Part shown: positions 18,343 to 27,295 of the stretch, one piece after another | How positions within the stretch are numbered: the first letter of the stretch is position 1 | Layout: each line of letters begins with the position of its first letter | Assembly: GCF_050402865.1 (NCBI RefSeq) | Contig: NZ_BAABMF010000009.1 | Span: forward strand, 62,001-126,000 | From: Clostridium_AF sediminicola | GTDB lineage: Bacteria; Bacillota; Clostridia; Clostridiales; Clostridiaceae | Direction: 5' to 3' | DNA: 64,000 nucleotides | Program-made: the position numbers and the translations under genes | The notes under the pieces: generated by a model | Told to the model about the DNA's origin: nothing | The model's database searches: none | What the model saw: the letters and a program-made list of their open reading frames with translations, nothing else

Positions 18343-19767
18343 ATGAATAACGGTAAACAAAAATTCAAGAATAGATCAAAAAACAAATTGAAAAATCTCA
18401 AGAATAAGGATAAAGCAAACAAGAAAAATGGTTCTAAAAGAGAAGGTTTAGAAGTTAAATGTATAAGCATGAATGAAGAAGGAAAAGGTATTGTAAACAT
18501 TGGTAGAGAAAAGGTGGTAGTTCCATATTTATTAAAAGGTGAAACAGCTAAAGTGGAATTATCAAAAAAAGGTAGACCTACCACAGGAAAAGCACTTCAT
18601 ATAAAGAATGCTTCTCCTTTTAGGGTAAAGCCAAAATGTCCATATTTTTACGAATGTGGAGGATGTCAACTGCAGCATATGTCATATGATGGGCAATCAG
18701 AATTTAAGCAGAAATTTGTTGAAGAGATTATGAAAACATATGGGAAGGTAAATCAAATTATTACTATGGAAGATCCTTATAATTATAGAAATAAGGCGCA
18801 CTCAACCTATGCTGATGGAAATAGGGGAGAGATTATCTCAGGGTTTTATAAAGAAAAGAGCCATGAAGTAATTCCAATTCAACGCTGTATAATTCAAAAT
18901 CCTAAAGCGGATGAAATTAATGAGTCTATTAGAAAACTTATGAAATCTTTTAAGATGAAGCCTTATGATGAGATAAAGGGGCAAGGATTTTTAAGACATG
19001 TACTTATCAAAACTGCTTTTGCCACTAATGAGGTTATGGTGGTGTTAGTGACAGGGACGCATGTTTTTCCATCAAAAAATAACTTTGTGAAGGCACTATT
19101 AAAAAAACATCCGGAGATTACAACAATTGTAATGAATATAAACAATAAAAAGACTAGTATGGTCCTTGGAGATAGAGAAAAAGTTCTATTTGGTAAAGGA
19201 ACTATTAAAGATATATTGTGTGGATGTACTTTTAATATATCACCAAAATCTTTTTATCAGATAAACCCTATTCAAACTGAAAAATTATATAACAAAGCTA
19301 TTGATATGGCAAATTTCAAAGGTAGAGAAGTGGTAATGGATGCTTACTCAGGAATTGGGACTATCGGACTAATTCTAAGCAAGAAAGTCAAGTCTGTTAT
19401 TGGAGTAGAACTTAACAGAGACGCAGTAAAAGATGCAATTAAAAATGCTAAAATAAATGACATAAAAAATGCACGCTTCTATGAAGGAGACGCTGGTGAA
19501 TTTATGGTTAAAATGGCGGAAGCTGGTCAGAAAATAGATACAGTTATTATGGACCCTCCTAGAAGTGGAAGTGATGAAAAATTCCTGTCTTCTTTGGTGA
19601 AGTTGAGTCCAAAGAATGTGATTTATATTTCTTGTAATCCTGAAACACAAGCAAGAGACCTTAAGTTCTTGACAAAGCATGGATATAAAGTAGAAGAAGT
19701 ACAGCCTGTGGACATGTTTCCAATGACAAGCCACGTGGAGTGTGTGGTGAAGATAGTAAAGAAATAG
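18343..19767 (+). CDS. rlmD: 23S rRNA (uracil-C5)-methyltransferase, RlmD/RlmCD type
   Basis: A 474-residue SAM-dependent RNA methyltransferase of the TrmA/RumA family. A Lys-rich N-terminus is followed by a TRAM domain, then an iron-sulphur cluster set C99, C105, C108 (CPYFYECGGC) and C182 (IQRC). The C-terminal Rossmann domain has DAYSGIGTIG, MDPPRSG and the catalytic ISCNPETQARD with C431. In Firmicutes one such enzyme can modify both U747 and U1939; which sites apply here is not knowable from sequence. The start at 18343 follows AAAGGATGG. An ATG three codons earlier overlaps that SD. It appears monocistronic, with its own promoter and terminator. Confidence 0.92.
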   Translation: MNNGKQKFKNRSKNKLKNLKNKDKANKKNGSKREGLEVKCISMNEEGKGIVNIGREKVVVPYLLKGETAKVELSKKGRPTTGKALHIKNASPFRVKPKCPYFYECGGCQLQHMSYDGQSEFKQKFVEEIMKTYGKVNQIITMEDPYNYRNKAHSTYADGNRGEIISGFYKEKSHEVIPIQRCIIQNPKADEINESIRKLMKSFKMKPYDEIKGQGFLRHVLIKTAFATNEVMVVLVTGTHVFPSKNNFVKALLKKHPEITTIVMNINNKKTSMVLGDREKVLFGKGTIKDILCGCTFNISPKSFYQINPIQTEKLYNKAIDMANFKGREVVMDAYSGIGTIGLILSKKVKSVIGVELNRDAVKDAIKNAKINDIKNARFYEGDAGEFMVKMAEAGQKIDTVIMDPPRSGSDEKFLSSLVKLSPKNVIYISCNPETQARDLKFLTKHGYKVEEVQPVDMFPMTSHVECVVKIVKK

Positions 19768-19822
19768 CCTGATATCAAAGGCTTTGAAGGGTTTTAAGTG
19801 AATATTGATGTGTGTTTTAGGT

Positions 19823-19852
19823 TCCCTCAGACTAGGTTTGAGGGAGTTTTTG
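19823..19852 (+). terminator. Intrinsic terminator after rlmD
   Basis: TCCCTCA / TGAGGGA arms extended by a G-T, A-T and C-G pair around a 3-base loop, then GTTTTT. The remaining bases to 20091 contain only an AT-rich hairpin (CCTTTTGA at 19931, TCAAAAGG at 19963) and a TATAAT at 20045-20050 that may be the -10 of the next gene. Confidence 0.85.
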
Positions 19853-20091
19853 GGTTAGGGGGTTGTACTTATACGCATAGATAAATTATATTGTGGTAAG
19901 GATAAAGATATATGAAAATATTATTAAGGTCCTTTTGATGAACATACGGATATAGTATTTATTCAAAAGGTTATAATTAATAGAATATGAATTATAAGAA
20001 TGATATAATATAAATAAGTAAATAAAGTTCAAGTTAAAATATATTATAATAGTGAAGCAAATAGATAAATATTTAAAGAGGGGAGTATTTG

Positions 20092-20547
20092 ATGTTGTAT
20101 CATGCATCAGCAGAAGTTGTTGAATTTCCAGAGGTAAGAAAAAGCAGGTATACAAAAGATTTTTCATGGGGATTTTACTGTACCAATAATTTTCAACAAG
20201 CTAAAAAATGCGCCAGAAGAAATAGAAAAAGTGCAACAGTTAATTATTATACATACACAGAAAATAAAGGATTGAAAATATTAAAATTTGATAAAATGAC
20301 CGATGAATGGTTAGACTTTATTGCAGCATGTAGAAAGGGATTAATACATGACTATGATATAGTAGAAGGTCCAATGGCAGATGATACTGTTTGGAATTAT
20401 GTGAATGACTTTTTAGCTGGAGATATTACTAGAAACATTTTTTGGGAGTTAGCAAAGTTTAAGTATCCAACTCATCAAATAAGTTTTCATACTTTAAAAG
20501 CATTAGACTGTCTTAAATTTGAGAGGAGTGAAATAATAAATGAATGA
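20092..20547 (+). CDS. DUF3990-like protein, possible ADP-ribosyltransferase-fold toxin or effector
   Basis: A 151-residue protein I recognise as DUF3990-like. It begins MLYHAS, has GFYCTNNFQQAKKCA at 27-41, and ends with HQISFHTLKAL near 128-138. This layout recalls the H-Y-[E/Q] active site of ADP-ribosyltransferases: H4 in the first strand, Y29 in the GFY motif, and Q129 or E92 as the third residue. That assignment is inference by motif. The start is the ATG at 20092, following GAGGGGAG. It overlaps the next gene by 8 bases, a toxin-antitoxin-like arrangement, and lies beside RHS debris. The target of any transferase activity is unknown; it could equally be a non-toxic modifying enzyme. 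Confidence 0.7.
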   Translation: MLYHASAEVVEFPEVRKSRYTKDFSWGFYCTNNFQQAKKCARRNRKSATVNYYTYTENKGLKILKFDKMTDEWLDFIAACRKGLIHDYDIVEGPMADDTVWNYVNDFLAGDITRNIFWELAKFKYPTHQISFHTLKALDCLKFERSEIINE

Positions 20548-20986
20548 TACTCAAAAAGATAATTTGTTTTACGTTTGTTCACTCATAGAATTTATTGGAA
20601 GAAAGACTAAAAACAGAAGAGCTGCTGTTGTAAAAATACTTGGGAAGAAAGAATTGAATAGGCAACTAGAATTAGCTGATGTAAATCATTGTTTATCTTT
20701 TGAACAAGTTTCAGACGAGATTATAGAGCATTTTAATATACTGGAAGGCGATTTTGATTCTGTAGGGTTATGTAAATATACTATACCAAGTTTTCAATCT
20801 ATAGGTAAAGAATACCAAAGGTTAATACTAGATGTAAGTTTAGAAAGAGATAATATAGTGGATGTGTTATACGAAGTATTTCAATCATTTATAAGTGATG
20901 AGATATCTGATTTTAATTCTTCAGTTTATTATAGCAATCCAGAATATTTAAAGTATTCATATTTAGAAGGAAAACTATTGGCATAG
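20540..20986 (+). CDS. Conserved partner of the DUF3990-like gene
   Basis: A 148-residue cytosolic, mostly helical protein without TM or signal. The first about 65 residues (LFYVCSLIEFIGRKTKNRR... region) look like the DUF3791-type partner seen next to DUF3990 genes in gut Firmicutes and Bacteroidetes. The second half carries KYTIPSFQSIGKEYQRLI and FQSFISDEISDFNSSVYY, which I remember as conserved in similar two-gene units but cannot name. Its ATG lies inside the 3' end of the upstream gene with GAGAGGAG as SD, so the two are translationally coupled. The best guess is an antitoxin or accessory subunit. Confidence 0.7.
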   Translation: MNDTQKDNLFYVCSLIEFIGRKTKNRRAAVVKILGKKELNRQLELADVNHCLSFEQVSDEIIEHFNILEGDFDSVGLCKYTIPSFQSIGKEYQRLILDVSLERDNIVDVLYEVFQSFISDEISDFNSSVYYSNPEYLKYSYLEGKLLA

Positions 20987-21004
20987 GGTTGTCAACAGAT
21001 TAAA

Positions 21005-21043
21005 GCTTATTAAAGTTTTTATTAACTTTGATAAGCCTTTTTT
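21005..21043 (+). terminator. Intrinsic terminator of the DUF3990 pair
   Basis: A 13-bp stem (GCTTATTAAAGTT with AACTTTGATAAGC, one G-T wobble) around a 6-base loop, followed by a C and seven Ts. Confidence 0.9.
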
Positions 21044-21098
21044 TATTACATTACAATTCATATCAATACATGTATAAAGACTAAACGAAGCTATAAAA

Positions 21099-22049
21099 AT
21101 GATTAAGAAAACATTATATGGACATTATAAAGAACCAGTTTACGATGATGAAGATAGAGTTGTAGGAGAAATATATGGAGAAATAGATGACCAAGGGACA
21201 AGTACTGGTACTGAAAAATTCAAATACCAATACAACGCAGAAGGAAATCTAGGTTACCACGAAGATTTAGTCAATGGAATCAACTACAGATATATCTATG
21301 ACTTATCAGGAAGACTTGGAAAAGTAGTTGGATCTAACGGTAATAGTATAAAATATGACTATGACTTTGAGAATAATATCAGTAATGTTACAGAAAAAAT
21401 AAAAGGTATAACAGAGGATAAAGCATATTCAACAGACTATACTTATGACAAAGATAATAAACAAAAAACAATTACCTACGATGGAAACAATATAGGTTTT
21501 GATTATGATTCACTAGGTAGACTAGATATAAAAATAATAAATACAGGAACAATAACTTTTGCAACAAACTATGCTTATGAAGACGGAGCAGAGGCAAACT
21601 CAACTACAACAAGAGTAAGTACTATAACTAACAATGGTAGTACAATAACCTATACAGAAGATAAACCTTACGTAAACTTAATCTATACATGTCAAAAATC
21701 TCAGGCGCCAATGAGTTTTGGACATATATAAAAGATAACAATACGTAAACTTAATTAATGCATGGATAAAATAATGAATCTTCAACATTTTTTAGCAATG
21801 CATTAATTATTAGTTGCAGTTGATTATCTTAGATTTATAGTTGAAGTGGTTTATCTTAATGATGCAAATGGAAATTTTGAAACTATAACTGAAAATGGTA
21901 AACAGATAAAATACTATTATAATGAACTAAGCGAGCTTATTAGAGAAGATAATGAAGTCTTAGGAAATACAATTACTTATACCTATGATGGTGGCGGTAA
22001 TATAAGGAAAGAGACACTAGAGAGGTATTTAGAGATAGTGAGTTTTTAA
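21099..22049 (+). pseudogene. RHS/YD-repeat protein remnant, truncated and interrupted
   Basis: Two open segments (21099-21656 and 21858-22049) encode YD-repeat sequence, for example YRYIYDLSGRLGKVVG, FDYDSLGRLD and ITYTYDGGGNI. They belong to one RHS/wall-associated gene that lost its 5' end, its 3' end and any toxin tip. No SD precedes the first ATG, and the bases before it hold stops. The segments are separated by a 201-bp insert with inverted ends (separate entry). Removing it rejoins the frame at ITYT/NDANGN, exactly where a repeat should continue. Intact RHS proteins are very large surface or secreted polymorphic toxins; this is a decayed fragment and not expected to work. Confidence 0.85.
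21657..21857. mobile_element. 201-bp MITE-like insertion with inverted ends and nested hairpins
   Basis: AAGATAAACC (21658-21667) and GGTTTATCTT (21848-21857) are perfect 10-bp inverted ends. Inside are a hairpin at 21688-21725 (ATGTC...GACAT arms around GGCGCC), a 12-bp inverted pair TAATTAATGCAT (21752-21763) / ATGCATTAATTA (21798-21809), and a 14-base direct repeat TACGTAAACTTAAT at 21669 and 21742. It has no coding capacity. Excision of 201 bp restores the YD-repeat reading frame. I see no clear target-site duplication, so the family is unknown. Confidence 0.55.
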
Positions 22050-22087
22050 CTTTAAAGCGAATATTTCTTTGTATTTTAAATTCTTAA

Positions 22088-22132
22088 AAATGAGGAAGAT
22101 ATGCTTAATCTAGAGCATTATCTTCCTCATTT
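22088..22132. terminator. Bidirectional terminator between RHS remnant and cheC-like gene
   Basis: A perfect 14-bp stem AAATGAGGAAGATA / TATCTTCCTCATTT with a T-rich flank on both sides. It can end transcripts from the plus-strand remnant and from the minus-strand signalling operon. Confidence 0.8.
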
Positions 22133-22198
22133 AATATGATGCCATGAAGGATGTATTATAGATTTTGTTTTCACAAATATATCAAGTACTTTTATTTG

Positions 22199-22783
22199 CT
22201 AAGATTCATCTACTAATTCCATCAAATTAAGATAACTGTTATAATCATTTACTAAAAAAAGTTTTCCTTCAATATCTAGCTTATCAATTTTAAACAAAAC
22301 ATCGACAATTAAAAAATTTATATTGTCGGATAAATCAAATATTTTTTGAGTAGTTAAATAAGGGACTTTAATATCTACTCTTAAATTTAAAAAGTCAACC
22401 ATTGTTGAAATTATATTCCCTAGTATTATATTACCAATTTCATGATATGTATCAATAAGAAGGTCGAAACTTTCTTCGTCTTCGATATCTATTTCGTCAA
22501 AACCTTCTAAATACTTTATTAGCTTAATTAGTTCATCATCTCCCATAGAGAAAACTGTTTTTCCGCTTAGGGCTTCGCCATTCATTTCTTGGACTATAAC
22601 GCGTTCTGAAAACAAAGGGAATTTGATAGTACCATCTGTTAAATATACTTTTGCTGTATTTAGGCTAACATCAGAATCGACTAATTCACCTATAACTTTA
22701 GCAGCCTTTTCAAGACCTAGGCTAATACATTTTTCGAGTACATCTATTAATTCTGATTTGATTTGATTATTTTCTATTAGCAT
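22199..22783 (-). CDS. CheC/CheX-type phosphatase
   Basis: A 194-residue protein. The CheC active-site signature [D/S]xxxExxN-x22-P is matched exactly once, in DTYHEIGN...KVP. CheC/CheX/FliY proteins remove the phosphate from CheY-P using those Glu and Asn residues. The first half of the internal repeat is degenerate, so there is one active site. The start at 22783 has AGGGAG just upstream; the longer frame to 22804 does not. It overlaps the 3' end of a stand-alone receiver gene, its likely substrate. No CheA, CheW, MCP or flagellar genes are nearby, so the pair may serve c-di-GMP signalling instead of motility. Confidence 0.75.
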   Translation of the reverse strand: MLIENNQIKSELIDVLEKCISLGLEKAAKVIGELVDSDVSLNTAKVYLTDGTIKFPLFSERVIVQEMNGEALSGKTVFSMGDDELIKLIKYLEGFDEIDIEDEESFDLLIDTYHEIGNIILGNIISTMVDFLNLRVDIKVPYLTTQKIFDLSDNINFLIVDVLFKIDKLDIEGKLFLVNDYNSYLNLMELVDES

Positions 22784-23144
22784 AATAGAACTCCCTAAAT
22801 TCATTGACTTTAGCAGTTGTTAATGGTTTTTCTATAAAGAAATCTGCTCCGTTCTCATAACATAAAGTTTTTTCAGTAGATTGCATATTGGAACTTATAA
22901 CAACAAGACAACAACTAGGGTTAACTTTTTTTACATACTTCAAAACTTCATGGCCTGATATTTTGGGCATTAATAAATCTGTAAGTAAAACATCTGCATC
23001 TTGAAAGGTGTTATTGTTTTCAATGTTATCCAACATTTCCTGGTCATTTAAAAAAGTAATTTCTAGTTCATCTAGTGTTTCTTTTAGAATTCTTTTACAC
23101 ATTCTTGCTTGAAATTTGGAATCGTCCACGTGTATTATTTTCAT
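22767..23144 (-). CDS. Stand-alone CheY-like receiver domain protein
   Basis: A 125-residue single receiver domain. The acidic pair D7/D8, phosphoacceptor D56 in LLTDLLMPK, the Ser/Thr switch in VVISSN and the conserved Lys in FIEKPL are all present, so it should be phosphorylated. It has no output domain. Its ATG overlaps the stop of the diguanylate cyclase gene (ATGA), with GGAGG upstream, and its 3' end overlaps the CheC-like gene. It is the middle member of a three-gene translationally coupled unit. No histidine kinase lies in the unit, so the phosphodonor must be elsewhere. Confidence 0.9.
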   Translation of the reverse strand: MKIIHVDDSKFQARMCKRILKETLDELEITFLNDQEMLDNIENNNTFQDADVLLTDLLMPKISGHEVLKYVKKVNPSCCLVVISSNMQSTEKTLCYENGADFFIEKPLTTAKVNEFREFYYANRK

Positions 23145-24637
23145 AAGTTTCCTCCAGTATTTTTCTTAGTAAGTTTATAATTTTGTTTATCTTTGTACAT
23201 TAATGAATCAGCTTTATCTATTAGTTCGTTTAATGTCAAATTACAATCTTTATCATACATTGCTTGTCCAGTACTAATGCTTAATTTGAAAGGCTTTCTT
23301 TCGGATTTATTATAAGCATCTATCTCATCTTGTATGCGGTTAGTTACTTTTTTTGATTGTTCTAAATTTGTATTAGGTAAAACTAAAAGAAATTCGTCTC
23401 CGCCTAATCTAATTAATATATCTGAACGTCTTAAAATATTATCAATAATTTCTGCGGTAGATTTAATAAGGGAATCACCGTATTGATGCCCGTAGGTATC
23501 ATTTGTAGTTTTTAACTCATTTATATCCAGATAAATTATTGAAAAGATTTTAGAATATCTTTTAGATAGTTCATATACTTTTTCTAACATCAACAAACCT
23601 GCTCTTCTATTGAAACAATTTGTCAATACATCTTTGCTGGCTGATATTTCAAGATTATATATTGACCTGCCCCTTTGGTAAGAAAGAGAATACAATTGAA
23701 CAAGTCTTTTTGCTATCTCCAAATGATGAGATTTGAATGAATTCTCACAATTGAATAGTACTAGTTCGCCGATTTTTGAATCTTTATCCCAAATAGGCGT
23801 TAATAAAATATTTTTTATTTTATTATTAAATGTTTTGTCTAAACCAGAAAGTGTAGCGACCTCTTTTAGGTTATTATAAAAACAAGCATCGTTAAAACTC
23901 ATGAAATGGTTGCATATTTGCTGCGAAGTTGCTAGTTTTGGGAATATATTAATAGAATCGAATTTTTCAATAATTTTAAATTCCTTATTTGTGAAATCAC
24001 GAGAAATAATTATGCCTATATCACAGTTGGTTAATTGTTTTAGTTTAGCTAACATTATATCTGCTACATCATGAATGGATGCATTCATAGAAATAATAGG
24101 AACTATGATATCACTAATAGCATCATCAATTTCAAATTGAATACTTAGTTGCTCCTCAAATAATTCCAAAATTTCAATCGCACTAATATTTTTTATATCA
24201 ATATCTTTTGACTTGATAGCCAGTAATTTTTCTAGAATAGTTGATTTCATAACAAAATCTTTTACTTTTTTTATAAGAAATGTATTGGATCTTTTAACTG
24301 CATTTATTTCAATACATTCCATAAGGAATTGACTTTCTTTAATTGGTTTTACTACTAGCTTATAGGAACTAGTGGATGTAGATAATACAGTTTTGTTAAG
24401 TCTACGTTTTTCCGAAATTATAAATGGAAACTTATTTTCAACACCATTCTTTATTATGGGCCAGTAAGCTTTGTTTATCATACTTGAGATAAGGTTGTCT
24501 TCAGAAATGATATTTTTTGCTGCTGGATTATAATACATAATATAATAATTGGTATCAAAAATTATATATGGAGTTTCCACATAATTTAATAGTTCATCTA
24601 ATTTATTGTTTGATTCGTTTAGTTCGTTTGATTTCAT
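23141..24637 (-). CDS. Diguanylate cyclase with PAS-like and GAF-like sensor regions
   Basis: A 498-residue soluble enzyme that makes c-di-GMP from two GTP. Residues about 10-115 look like a PAS domain (IIFDTNYYIMYYNPAAKNII). Residues about 170-325 fit a GAF domain. The GGDEF domain is C-terminal (about 340-480), with intact active site GGDEF at 412-416 and an RxxD product-inhibition site (RRSD) five residues before it. There is no TM helix. It heads a minus-strand operon with a receiver and a CheC-like phosphatase. The SD AGGTG lies before the ATG. The ligand of the sensor domains is unknown. Confidence 0.92.
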   Translation of the reverse strand: MKSNELNESNNKLDELLNYVETPYIIFDTNYYIMYYNPAAKNIISEDNLISSMINKAYWPIIKNGVENKFPFIISEKRRLNKTVLSTSTSSYKLVVKPIKESQFLMECIEINAVKRSNTFLIKKVKDFVMKSTILEKLLAIKSKDIDIKNISAIEILELFEEQLSIQFEIDDAISDIIVPIISMNASIHDVADIMLAKLKQLTNCDIGIIISRDFTNKEFKIIEKFDSINIFPKLATSQQICNHFMSFNDACFYNNLKEVATLSGLDKTFNNKIKNILLTPIWDKDSKIGELVLFNCENSFKSHHLEIAKRLVQLYSLSYQRGRSIYNLEISASKDVLTNCFNRRAGLLMLEKVYELSKRYSKIFSIIYLDINELKTTNDTYGHQYGDSLIKSTAEIIDNILRRSDILIRLGGDEFLLVLPNTNLEQSKKVTNRIQDEIDAYNKSERKPFKLSISTGQAMYDKDCNLTLNELIDKADSLMYKDKQNYKLTKKNTGGNL

Positions 24638-24803
24638 AAAAACACCTACTAATTAATGTTTAATTTTGATACTTAACAATGATTTATAAAATTTAATATT
24701 TTATGTTTTTTATTCCATTATTAAGATATATTAATTATAGGTAATTAATTATATCATGTCAATTAATAAATAAATGGTTGGATTATTAGAATTAAATTTC
24801 GTA

Positions 24804-24846
24804 AAACAAGGGTCTTCTCAAAATTCTGAGTAGACCCTTGTTTTTT
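24804..24846 (+). terminator. Strong terminator hairpin in a divergent intergenic region
   Basis: AACAAGGGTCT-t-CTCA pairs with TGAG-t-AGACCCTTGTT, then TTTTTT. The arms are about 15 bp with one mismatch. It lies upstream of both divergent genes, so it ends no known gene on the plus strand. The rest of 24638-24989 is AT-rich with the HelD promoter (separate entry). Confidence 0.8.
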
Positions 24847-24855
24847 ATTTCAATG

Positions 24856-24884
24856 TTTACAAAATTGTTATTTTCAAGTATAAT
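24856..24884 (+). promoter_or_regulatory. Predicted sigma-A promoter of the HelD gene
   Basis: TTTACA (24856-24861), exactly 17 bases, then TATAAT (24879-24884). Eleven of twelve bases match consensus. It starts right after the terminator and leaves a leader of about 100 bases. Confidence 0.7.
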
Positions 24885-24989
24885 AAAGTTTACGGACAGA
24901 ATACATTAAATTATAACATACATTATTATTATACCATACAAGTGTCGTGGATGTCAAGTAAATTTGTGAAAAAATAAAGGGGTGGATCA

Positions 24990-27197
24990 ATGGATAATTA
25001 TAATAAAATTCATAAGGAAGAATTAAGCTATTTTAAAAAGATTTTATTTGTAATTGAATCTCAACTTAAAGAAGAAAAAGAAGCTATTAATGGGAAGATA
25101 GGTAAAGTTTTAAAATCTAGAAGAGAAATGTGGCAAGAGAGTTCGCATTCTTCAGAGGATTTTGCTGCAACATCAGAGATGAATCAATTTTTAGAAGAAG
25201 TTAATACGAAAACGAGAGATTATATAAGTACAGAAAAAAGAATTGATAGATATAATAAGTTGCTTAACTCGCCATATTTCGGAAGGGTTGATTTTAAGGA
25301 AAATGGTTTTGAGGATACTGAAAAAATATATATAGGACTATATAATTTGATGGATTCAAAAACAAATGATATTTATGTGTATGATTGGCGTGCACCAATA
25401 TCTAGTTTATTTTATAGGAATGAATTAGGAGAAGGGACATATAAATCTCCAGTCAGTTTAATTAGTGGAGATATTTTACTTAAAAGACAATATAAAATTG
25501 AGAACTCAGAATTTAAGTATTATTTTGACAGCAGTATAAAAATTAATGACGAAATACTCCAAGAAGTCTTAAGTAGGAATTCGTCTTCAAAAATGAAAAG
25601 TATAGTTCGAACTATTCAAAAGGAACAGGATATAATCATAAGAGATACTGAAAATGATTTGCTAATTGTTCAAGGTGTTGCGGGAAGTGGAAAAACATCT
25701 ATAGCTCTTCATAGGATTGCATTTCTGCTTTATGAGGGATTAAATTCTAAGTTAAATATAAATGATATTATAATAATCTCTCCAAACTCAATTTTTAGTA
25801 AATATATATCTGACGTACTTCCAGAGCTAGGGGAAGAAAATGTTGAGCAGTTAACTTTTGATGATTTCGTTGAAGGAGAAAAAAGGGAAAGTCAGATGGA
25901 AAATTTATTATATCTACAAGGAAGCAAAGAGTTTGATTTAAAGATTAATAGTATAAAATTTAAAGGGTCTCATAAATTTGTAAAGATAATTGATAAGTTC
26001 CTTAGTTACTATGAAAGAAAAATGATTCCTTTTAAGGATGTTTATTATGATGGAAAAATAATTGAAACAGCACAGGAAATAAAAAGTATATTTCTTAATA
26101 ATAAGATTAATATGCCTATAGCAAAACGGTTAAGTAGAATTGAGAAAATGATACTAAATAAGATTTATCCACTGAGAAAGAAAAGACTCCAAAAAATAGA
26201 AAAAGTAGTAGAGAGAACAACGGAGACTCACATTCTTGAGATAAAATCTTTTAGTAGACTTTTGGCTATAAGAGAAGCAAATAAGCTTATGAAGTATATT
26301 CATAGCTTTACTGAAGTGGACTATATCGATTTATATAAATTGATATTTAAAGATAAGATATTATTTAAAAAATTATCTAAAGACATTAAATTACCAGATA
26401 ATATTGATGAAATTATATTAGAGACAAATAAAAATTTTGATACTGGAAAGATTTCTTATGAGGATGCTGGTGCACTTTTATATATTAAAATTAGAATAGA
26501 AGGCAATCAAAAGTTTGGTGAGATTAAACAAGTGGTAATAGACGAAGCTCAAGATTATTATCCTATTCATTATCATATTTTTAAGCTATTATTTAAAAAC
26601 GCAAGATATACTGTTTTAGGAGATTTTAATCAAACACTTGAAAAGTTTGGAGATAAGAATTTATACCAATATGTAGAAAAAATACTTCATAAAAAAAAGA
26701 GTGTTAAACTTTCTTTGAATAAAGGGTATAGATCTTCATTTGAAATCAACGCTTTTAATCAAAAACTTCTTAACAATGGAGAGGAGTTTATATCCTTTGA
26801 AAGGCATGAGGGAGCTCCCAAAGTTAAATTTATGGATAATTTAAATGAACTTGATAAAAGAATTTGTGAAGACGTATCAAAATTTTATAAAATGAAATAT
26901 AAGTCTATAGCAATAATATGTAAAAGTGGAACAGAAGCAAAGCGTATAAAAAACAAATTAAGTAACATTATTGATATAGAGGTTTTGAGTGATAAAAGCT
27001 ATGAAAATAAAAAATCAGTATTGGTAATACCTTCATATTTAGCAAAGGGATTAGAATTTGATGTTGTATTTGTATACGATGTTTCTAATGAGAATTATAA
27101 AAGTTCTTTTGATAAGAGGCTACTTTATGTATCTTGTACAAGAGCACTACATCAATTGGTTTTATATTATACTGGAGAGAAAAGCAAGTTTATATAA
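24990..27197 (+). CDS. helD: HelD-like RNA polymerase-recycling ATPase (UvrD/Rep-like helicase fold)
   Basis: A 735-residue superfamily 1 ATPase. HelD proteins of Gram-positive bacteria bind stalled or post-termination RNA polymerase and release it with ATP hydrolysis. Seen here: an N-terminal charged coiled-coil arm (1-75), a YDWRAPISSLFYR segment, Walker A VQGVAGSGKTS with K235, a Walker B-like VIDEAQDYYP near 515, an LNKGYRSS motif and a C-terminal VLVIPSYLAKGLEFD plus LYVSCTRALH. Length fits the family. The SD AAGGGG is 6 bases before ATG. It has its own promoter. An ECF sigma/anti-sigma pair follows 98 bases later. Confidence 0.88.
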   Translation: MDNYNKIHKEELSYFKKILFVIESQLKEEKEAINGKIGKVLKSRREMWQESSHSSEDFAATSEMNQFLEEVNTKTRDYISTEKRIDRYNKLLNSPYFGRVDFKENGFEDTEKIYIGLYNLMDSKTNDIYVYDWRAPISSLFYRNELGEGTYKSPVSLISGDILLKRQYKIENSEFKYYFDSSIKINDEILQEVLSRNSSSKMKSIVRTIQKEQDIIIRDTENDLLIVQGVAGSGKTSIALHRIAFLLYEGLNSKLNINDIIIISPNSIFSKYISDVLPELGEENVEQLTFDDFVEGEKRESQMENLLYLQGSKEFDLKINSIKFKGSHKFVKIIDKFLSYYERKMIPFKDVYYDGKIIETAQEIKSIFLNNKINMPIAKRLSRIEKMILNKIYPLRKKRLQKIEKVVERTTETHILEIKSFSRLLAIREANKLMKYIHSFTEVDYIDLYKLIFKDKILFKKLSKDIKLPDNIDEIILETNKNFDTGKISYEDAGALLYIKIRIEGNQKFGEIKQVVIDEAQDYYPIHYHIFKLLFKNARYTVLGDFNQTLEKFGDKNLYQYVEKILHKKKSVKLSLNKGYRSSFEINAFNQKLLNNGEEFISFERHEGAPKVKFMDNLNELDKRICEDVSKFYKMKYKSIAIICKSGTEAKRIKNKLSNIIDIEVLSDKSYENKKSVLVIPSYLAKGLEFDVVFVYDVSNENYKSSFDKRLLYVSCTRALHQLVLYYTGEKSKFI

Positions 27198-27295
27198 ATA
27201 TTTAATAATGTATGTAATGAAAATACAATATTTGCGTATTAACATATGAAGTTACTTAGCTAAGTAAAAAAATTATGAAGGAAGGATTATAAATT

